From Paracoccaceae bacterium (GTDB taxonomy: Bacteria; Pseudomonadota; Alphaproteobacteria; Rhodobacterales; Rhodobacteraceae), in contig WTGT01000077.1 in NCBI GenBank assembly GCA_011523445.1, positions 1-11,511 on the forward strand: a DNA stretch of 11,511 bases, in the 5' to 3' direction. The translations under genes were made by a program, and so were the position numbers. This document shows, one piece after another, positions 7,558 to 11,511 of the stretch. Position 1 is the first letter of the stretch. Each line of letters starts with the position of its first letter. The notes beneath the pieces are model-generated. The model was not told the origin of the DNA, did no database searches, and saw nothing but the letters and a program-made list of their open reading frames with translations.

Positions 7558-7607
7558 ATAAGATTTTGGAAAATCAGTACAAAATCCCGTTTCAAAACAA
7601 AGTACAT

Positions 7608-7628
7608 TAAAAATGAACTGCATTTTTA
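7608..7628 (+). terminator. Weak AT-rich hairpin after the ankyrin gene
   Basis: TAAAAATG (7608-7615) and CATTTTTA (7621-7628) are perfect reverse complements around a 5-base loop, 50 bases after the TAG stop. The 3' arm is T-rich, as in an intrinsic terminator, but only one G-C pair supports the stem, so termination would be weak at best. It may instead be a chance AT palindrome. Confidence 0.3.
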
Positions 7629-7754
7629 GTAAACTTACTGGACTGATTTCAAAATAACATTTGGTAGTTTCACCAGCCTGATGAGAATTGAAGAAAATTC
7701 ACTCAATCAGGTTTTATTATTTCCAGAACATTAAAAATCGTCCTTTTTGCTTCA

Positions 7755-9986
7755 ATGGGGCTGGTTGTCTTTACCCAGGAGGCACTCCCACAGAATACGT
7801 TCATTGAGAATGGTATTTCTCAATTCGGTGATTATTTCGGCACTCCATACGGTGATACCTACAGCTCGATGCTGTTGAACCAGTTGTTTGGTCCCATTTT
7901 CCCAACACCGGGCAATGAAAGAACAGCGACTCTCTTTTCAAGATTGATCGGTGTTATCAATCTTGCAGTGATTGGCGTAGCAGGCATGATCTTGTTCTAC
8001 AATATTGTAGTTGCTCTGCTCCAGACAGCCCATGAGGGAATTATATTCGGGGGAAGGTTTTCTTCCCTATGGGTTCCGATTCGAATCCTCCTTGCAATTG
8101 TATTATTGCTGCCTGTACCGGGTTTGGGAGGATACAATCTGATACAATCCTCCGTTGCCTGGTTGGTCAAAGGGTCAACGGTCATGGCCTCGGAATTGTG
8201 GAAATTTGGTGCAGAGGAACTGATCTCCGGTGACATCCCCATGGTCGTTTTAGGTTCCAGGCTGGATCCCGAAGTATTCAAAACGATTTACCGAAACCAG
8301 CTGTGTGCCAAATTAGCCAATTACCAGCTTGAAGCAGCTGGCAGCCCCACAAAAATCGAATTCCAGGAAAATGTCTATGAAAATCACACAGTCTACATCT
8401 CTTACCTGGATGACAGGGATGAAGGTATCTGTGGTTCATATTCCCTACCAGAGGTTCCCTCGTATATTACACGCCTAGACCCGGTTTATGCTCAGCCCAT
8501 AACACATGAATTCAATCAACTTCACCAAGAGGTGCTCAATTCGTTAATTCAACAAATCAACCTGATCATCAATCGACAATGGAGTGCTTTTGTTGATGAA
8601 TCTGAGAAACCTCCAGAGATTACGACAGACATTCAAAGAATATTCACTGATATAAATCTTCGCTTGGCAAACGGTAACGACAATATCAGAGAACTCGTAA
8701 CGGGCAATGGGTTGCAGGAAGGATCAGCACGCAGGATAATCCAGGACTATATTGGCGGGTCAAATTGTAATACCCCAAATTCTCTTGAAGGTGGTTATGC
8801 ACAATGTTCAGGCGAGGGATGGTTGGGTGCAGGAAATTGGTATATGACCATCGCCAGATTGAATACCGAGTTGACCGGATTGCTCAAGGCTTCATTGGGA
8901 GCAGGTGAATCCACTTATATCAACAATGAAACGAATACCTTAAACCGTTCGATTGTTCAGAAAACTGATGACATAGGCTTTTTCGGACGATTGTTTGGAA
9001 CAGTAGATGAGGGCAAATACCTTCACTTGGCTGAAACCGGCAGAATCTGGAACGTCCTGAACGCCAACATGGAGAGTGCAACAATTAGTCTTGCCACTTC
9101 CGGCTTTCTGATACCTGATTCGATCCTTGGTATAACCACCAACGGTGAAGGGGGATTGTTGGGTAAAATCTGGAAGGTTGGATTTGCCGGGGGAATAGAA
9201 TCCATGATAGCCAACCTGTCACCTTCAAGATGGAGTGATGATCCGATAATTGGAGTCGTGAATATCGGACACTGGTATCTTGATGCAGCAGGTGCATTGA
9301 TAGTAGGAAGTTCAGTGGCATCCTTGCTTGCAAGTTCAGTTTCAACTACGGTTACATTCCTTATTGCCGGTCCGCTGGTGGCAGTTGGCATTTCCCTGTC
9401 ATTCATCCTTCCCCTGCTTCCCTTCTTTTTCTGGATTGTTGGCATTGCGAGCTATTTTCTGCTTGTGGTAGAAGCGGTAGTTGCATCTTCGCTGTGGGCA
9501 CTAGCCCATTTCAGAATGGATGGCGAGGGTTTGTCCGGCAATTTCGGACAAAGGGGATGGCTGATTCTCTTCGGCCTACTGTCTACCCCTCCACTCATGG
9601 TGCTTGGTTACTTCGTGGGGATGATATTGTTCAAGATCACAACAGGACTGCTTGATACCGGTTTCTACTTTGCTATGGGGGCCTTGGTCAACTCATCACC
9701 CATTGTTGGAATATTTGGCCTGATTGCCACGGGTTTTCTTCTGGTCATGGCCTACATTGCCATAATTGAGCGCAGTTTTTCACTCATTGTGGAATTTCCG
9801 AAAAGGATTTTGTCATGGATTGGAGGTGATACGGAACTTCCATCCGGGGGTGAGTATCAAAAATTCGAAGCTGGAGGAAAAGCCCTCTCATCCTCAATGG
9901 GAAGGGGTTTCGGTCAATTGGGAGGTGGCCTTTCTCGAGGCATGAAACTGATTAAATTTAGGTCAAACAACCTTCCCGGCCAATAA
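7755..9986 (+). CDS. dotA: DotA/TraY-family polytopic membrane protein of a type IVB secretion/conjugation system
   Basis: DotA (Dot/Icm) and TraY (IncI plasmids) are inner-membrane components of type IVB secretion machines. The 743 residues, near TraY's length as remembered, have the family layout. An N-terminal hydrophobic block has segments at about 63-90, 107-121 and 126-147. A large, probably periplasmic region spans about 150-495 with four cysteines (C184, C226, C338, C351) and the family-like GWLGAGNWYMTIARLN at 355-370. A C-terminal hydrophobic block of about four to six segments spans 508-680. The tail from 691 is Gly-rich (GGG, GRGFGQLGGGLSRG). ATG 7755 has no Shine-Dalgarno and leaves a stub before QEALPQN. 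The frame is open upstream to a TGA at 7689, and the codons from about 7716 encode a good signal peptide (ISRTLKIVLFASMGLVVF, then TQEA), so the true start may be a non-standard ATT at 7716 or 7719. No other Dot/Icm gene is visible in the window. Confidence 0.85.
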   Translation: MGLVVFTQEALPQNTFIENGISQFGDYFGTPYGDTYSSMLLNQLFGPIFPTPGNERTATLFSRLIGVINLAVIGVAGMILFYNIVVALLQTAHEGIIFGGRFSSLWVPIRILLAIVLLLPVPGLGGYNLIQSSVAWLVKGSTVMASELWKFGAEELISGDIPMVVLGSRLDPEVFKTIYRNQLCAKLANYQLEAAGSPTKIEFQENVYENHTVYISYLDDRDEGICGSYSLPEVPSYITRLDPVYAQPITHEFNQLHQEVLNSLIQQINLIINRQWSAFVDESEKPPEITTDIQRIFTDINLRLANGNDNIRELVTGNGLQEGSARRIIQDYIGGSNCNTPNSLEGGYAQCSGEGWLGAGNWYMTIARLNTELTGLLKASLGAGESTYINNETNTLNRSIVQKTDDIGFFGRLFGTVDEGKYLHLAETGRIWNVLNANMESATISLATSGFLIPDSILGITTNGEGGLLGKIWKVGFAGGIESMIANLSPSRWSDDPIIGVVNIGHWYLDAAGALIVGSSVASLLASSVSTTVTFLIAGPLVAVGISLSFILPLLPFFFWIVGIASYFLLVVEAVVASSLWALAHFRMDGEGLSGNFGQRGWLILFGLLSTPPLMVLGYFVGMILFKITTGLLDTGFYFAMGALVNSSPIVGIFGLIATGFLLVMAYIAIIERSFSLIVEFPKRILSWIGGDTELPSGGEYQKFEAGGKALSSSMGRGFGQLGGGLSRGMKLIKFRSNNLPGQ

Positions 9987-9989
9987 AAG

Positions 9990-9998
9990 TTATCCACA
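9990..9998 (+). promoter_or_regulatory. Single consensus DnaA box (TTATCCACA)
   Basis: TTATCCACA is an exact match to the high-affinity DnaA-binding consensus and starts three bases after the dotA-like stop codon. No second box, AT-rich unwinding element, iteron or rep gene accompanies it, so it is not evidence for an origin. It might act as a DnaA-responsive regulatory site for the gene downstream, or be a chance match. Confidence 0.3.
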
Positions 9999-10044
9999 AC
10001 AAAATTTACAAGGCTTGAGGTCACTTACACCATTCCGAGGAACA

Positions 10045-10095
10045 ATGGATGAAAGAGGCAACAAGTTTGCCGTAATTGTCAATGAATGGAGATAG
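10045..10095 (+). CDS. Possible 16-residue mini-ORF upstream of the unknown gene
   Basis: ATG 10045 opens MDERGNKFAVIVNEWR and ends at TAG 10093-10095, two bases before the preferred start of the next gene (10098). A GAGG Shine-Dalgarno at 10037-10040 lies 4 bases upstream. The arrangement fits a short upstream ORF whose translation is coupled to the following gene: its last codons cover that gene's own GGAG. No family is recognised, and it may be chance. Confidence 0.3.
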   Translation: MDERGNKFAVIVNEWR

Positions 10096-10097
10096 TA

Positions 10098-11399
10098 ATG
10101 AAACAATGGCAAAGACCCAACAGGGCGAAGTATCATCGGAACCTGGTACTTAAAGTCAAGCGATATGATTTGGATAAGAATGTTGCAGGTTGTTATCCCG
10201 GTGCAGTTGAGGGTGAGGTTATTGGTGGTCCACTTCAGGGCAAGGTGGTTTCAGTATGCTTGAGCAGAACCCATTCCAACGACAAGGTTGCGAAATTTGA
10301 GGACATTGCTAGGCCGGGTGAAAAAACTCATACACCTCCCGAGGGATATCTGGCTTTCAGTACGGTTCGGGAACTGAACAACGAGTTCAAGGCAAACTGG
10401 GTAAACAAATTTGCCGACCCGGAATCGGAACTCAAGGTCAATGTTCCAATTCAAATTGCTCCAGTGCTTGAAATTGGAGGAGGGATAAGAAGGTTCAAAT
10501 CAAATAATGCAACAATGTACAGAGCCTTTATTCTGGATACCAATAATGCCACATCCAACGAACAACCTTCGGATGTACACGAGGCTGTTAAAGCTTGTTT
10601 TTCGAATGGCAATGCTGCCTTCCTGCGATTTGTTGTACCGAACGAACCGAGAGAAACCATGGTATTATGGCGGGGATGGAGGGATGGTCAACCAGTCCCG
10701 ACAGAAGAAGCTTCCTTCAATGCTCTTGCCGATCCCATCCTTTCAAAAATTGAACTCGTACACCAACGGGGAGGAATAATAGATGTGGTTCCTCTGGAAA
10801 CCATATTCGTCAGCCCAGGAACAGCCGAATCAATCGATAACGGAACTTTTGCCAGTATTGCAATCAGGGATTACTGCACGGGAGGCATTGGTTACAGAAT
10901 TGAAGCAGCCTTGAAACAATCAAAAAATGTCAGAACCAGTGAACTGGAAAAGCATTTTCTTGCCGGGTTGGATAAAAATGCCAAGGGTGCTTTTGCCGAA
11001 TATGGATGGACAGGTATTTGGACTTCCGATATTGAAAATTTTTTCCGGGGCTTGGAAATTGAGCCGCCAAAAGTACCAACATATGGCTATTCTCTATCGA
11101 CCGCAGTGATCAAAACTTACAAATCCGAAAATGGGCAGGAAAGTCGGTTTGTGACCAAAACCAGATCAATGGGACCAACCGTATCAAGGGATTTTGTACC
11201 TACACCGTCTGATGGGGAGTCCATCCAAAGATACTTTACAGGCTTTCGTGATCTTGTGTCTCAAACCCTCACCGCCATTGAAAAAAACAAATCATTGGTG
11301 CGAGAGGTCAGACCAATGGAAGAGAGAATTGACAACTCCTTGACGAAGGTGATTGACAACACCCCAAAAAATGAAAATAGTGGGCCTGTACCCGAGTAA
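10098..11399 (+). CDS. Unrecognised 433-residue soluble protein downstream of dotA-like gene
   Basis: No family is recognised. The start at 10098 is preferred because GGAG (10088-10091) lies 6 bases upstream; an ATG four codons earlier (10086) overlaps that Shine-Dalgarno. The protein has no signal peptide or membrane segment, so it is probably cytosolic. The N-terminal part (about 15-60) looks like beta strands of a small barrel (LVLKVKRYD, AVEGEVIGGPLQGKVVSVCLS), reminiscent of an OB- or PilZ-like barrel, but this is only an impression. Residues 115-260 alternate strands and helices (VNVPIQIAPVLEIGGGIRRF, MVLWRGWRDGQPVP). A Trp-rich helical stretch, about 296-318, contains GAFAEYGWTGIWTSDIENFF. 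A charged, probably helical tail follows (375-418), with a Pro/Asn-rich end. Four cysteines (C32, C54, C167, C260) form no metal motif. It follows dotA by about 110 bases in the same direction, so a role in the same secretion or transfer system is possible but unproven. Confidence 0.85.
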   Translation: MKQWQRPNRAKYHRNLVLKVKRYDLDKNVAGCYPGAVEGEVIGGPLQGKVVSVCLSRTHSNDKVAKFEDIARPGEKTHTPPEGYLAFSTVRELNNEFKANWVNKFADPESELKVNVPIQIAPVLEIGGGIRRFKSNNATMYRAFILDTNNATSNEQPSDVHEAVKACFSNGNAAFLRFVVPNEPRETMVLWRGWRDGQPVPTEEASFNALADPILSKIELVHQRGGIIDVVPLETIFVSPGTAESIDNGTFASIAIRDYCTGGIGYRIEAALKQSKNVRTSELEKHFLAGLDKNAKGAFAEYGWTGIWTSDIENFFRGLEIEPPKVPTYGYSLSTAVIKTYKSENGQESRFVTKTRSMGPTVSRDFVPTPSDGESIQRYFTGFRDLVSQTLTAIEKNKSLVREVRPMEERIDNSLTKVIDNTPKNENSGPVPE

Positions 11400-11511
11400 T
11401 AAACCCTGTGTTTTTCCAATTACTTAGTCAACCTTGCCGGTCGTTTATTTGACCTGCATCCTGGTAAATCAAAATGCTTTACCAGACTCAAGACATGGAG
11501 TTCGATTTGCC
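11400..11511. other. Tail region with an 8-bp inverted repeat
   Basis: After the TAA stop (a second TAA overlaps at 11400) no gene can be supported. CTGGTAAA (11461-11468) and TTTACCAG (11478-11485) are perfect reverse complements with a 9-base spacer; no T-run follows on either strand, so an operator is as likely as a terminator. An ATG at 11495 (MEFDL, then the window ends) could begin the next gene but has no Shine-Dalgarno. The minus strand is also open from the edge for about 30 codons without recognisable content. Confidence 0.4.

Noticed and set aside
7604..7738. 11-bp direct repeat ACATTAAAAAT at 7604-7614 and 7728-7738
   Set aside because: Very AT-rich and in AT-rich intergenic DNA; most likely chance, and no insertion or target-site structure accompanies it.
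9023..9445. 140-codon minus-strand open frame and similar antisense frames across the window
   Set aside because: They overlap clear plus-strand genes in full and show no start signals or protein-like domains.

Overview
The window looks like chromosomal DNA of an alphaproteobacterium with moderately low GC (low-to-mid 40s percent, judged by eye). The SecA N-terminus has an alphaproteobacterial flavour (LFGSANDR near the start, QRGHHFAIIDEVD around the DEAD-like box). This placement is inference from remembered family sequences; no search was run. Seven substantial genes are visible. One is cut by the left edge and encoded on the minus strand; the other six are on the plus strand.

Left part (1-2981): the N-terminal 355 codons of secA run leftwards off the window. 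A 313-bp divergent intergenic region follows, with an extended -10 hexamer and an inverted repeat. Then comes an exported 5'-nucleotidase/UshA-type metallophosphoesterase, closed by a textbook intrinsic terminator.

Middle part (2982-5614): a two-gene, translationally coupled operon (TGATG overlap) encodes a glutamine-synthetase-fold ligase and a FAD amine oxidase. The pair matches the first two steps of gamma-glutamylated putrescine (Puu) catabolism. A 15-codon open frame with its own Shine-Dalgarno follows the second gene immediately.

Right part (5615-11511): first an exported protein fuses a Sel1-like region, a peptidoglycan-binding domain and a long ankyrin array. Next is a 743-residue polytopic membrane protein of the DotA/TraY family, the IncI/Dot-Icm (type IVB) secretion or conjugation class. 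Last is an unrecognised 433-residue soluble protein. A consensus DnaA box and a 16-codon mini-ORF lie between the last two genes. This is the most unusual part of the window: a DotA/TraY gene flanked by an ankyrin/cell-wall protein and an unknown conserved-looking protein may be the left end of a type IVB-like locus continuing past the right edge.

Start codons deserve attention. The second Puu gene most likely starts at 4304, the ankyrin gene at a GTG (5821), and the unknown gene at 10098. The dotA-like gene lacks a convincing ATG: a good signal peptide appears only if reading begins upstream of 7755 at a non-standard codon. No tRNA, rRNA, CRISPR array, insertion sequence or prophage gene was seen.
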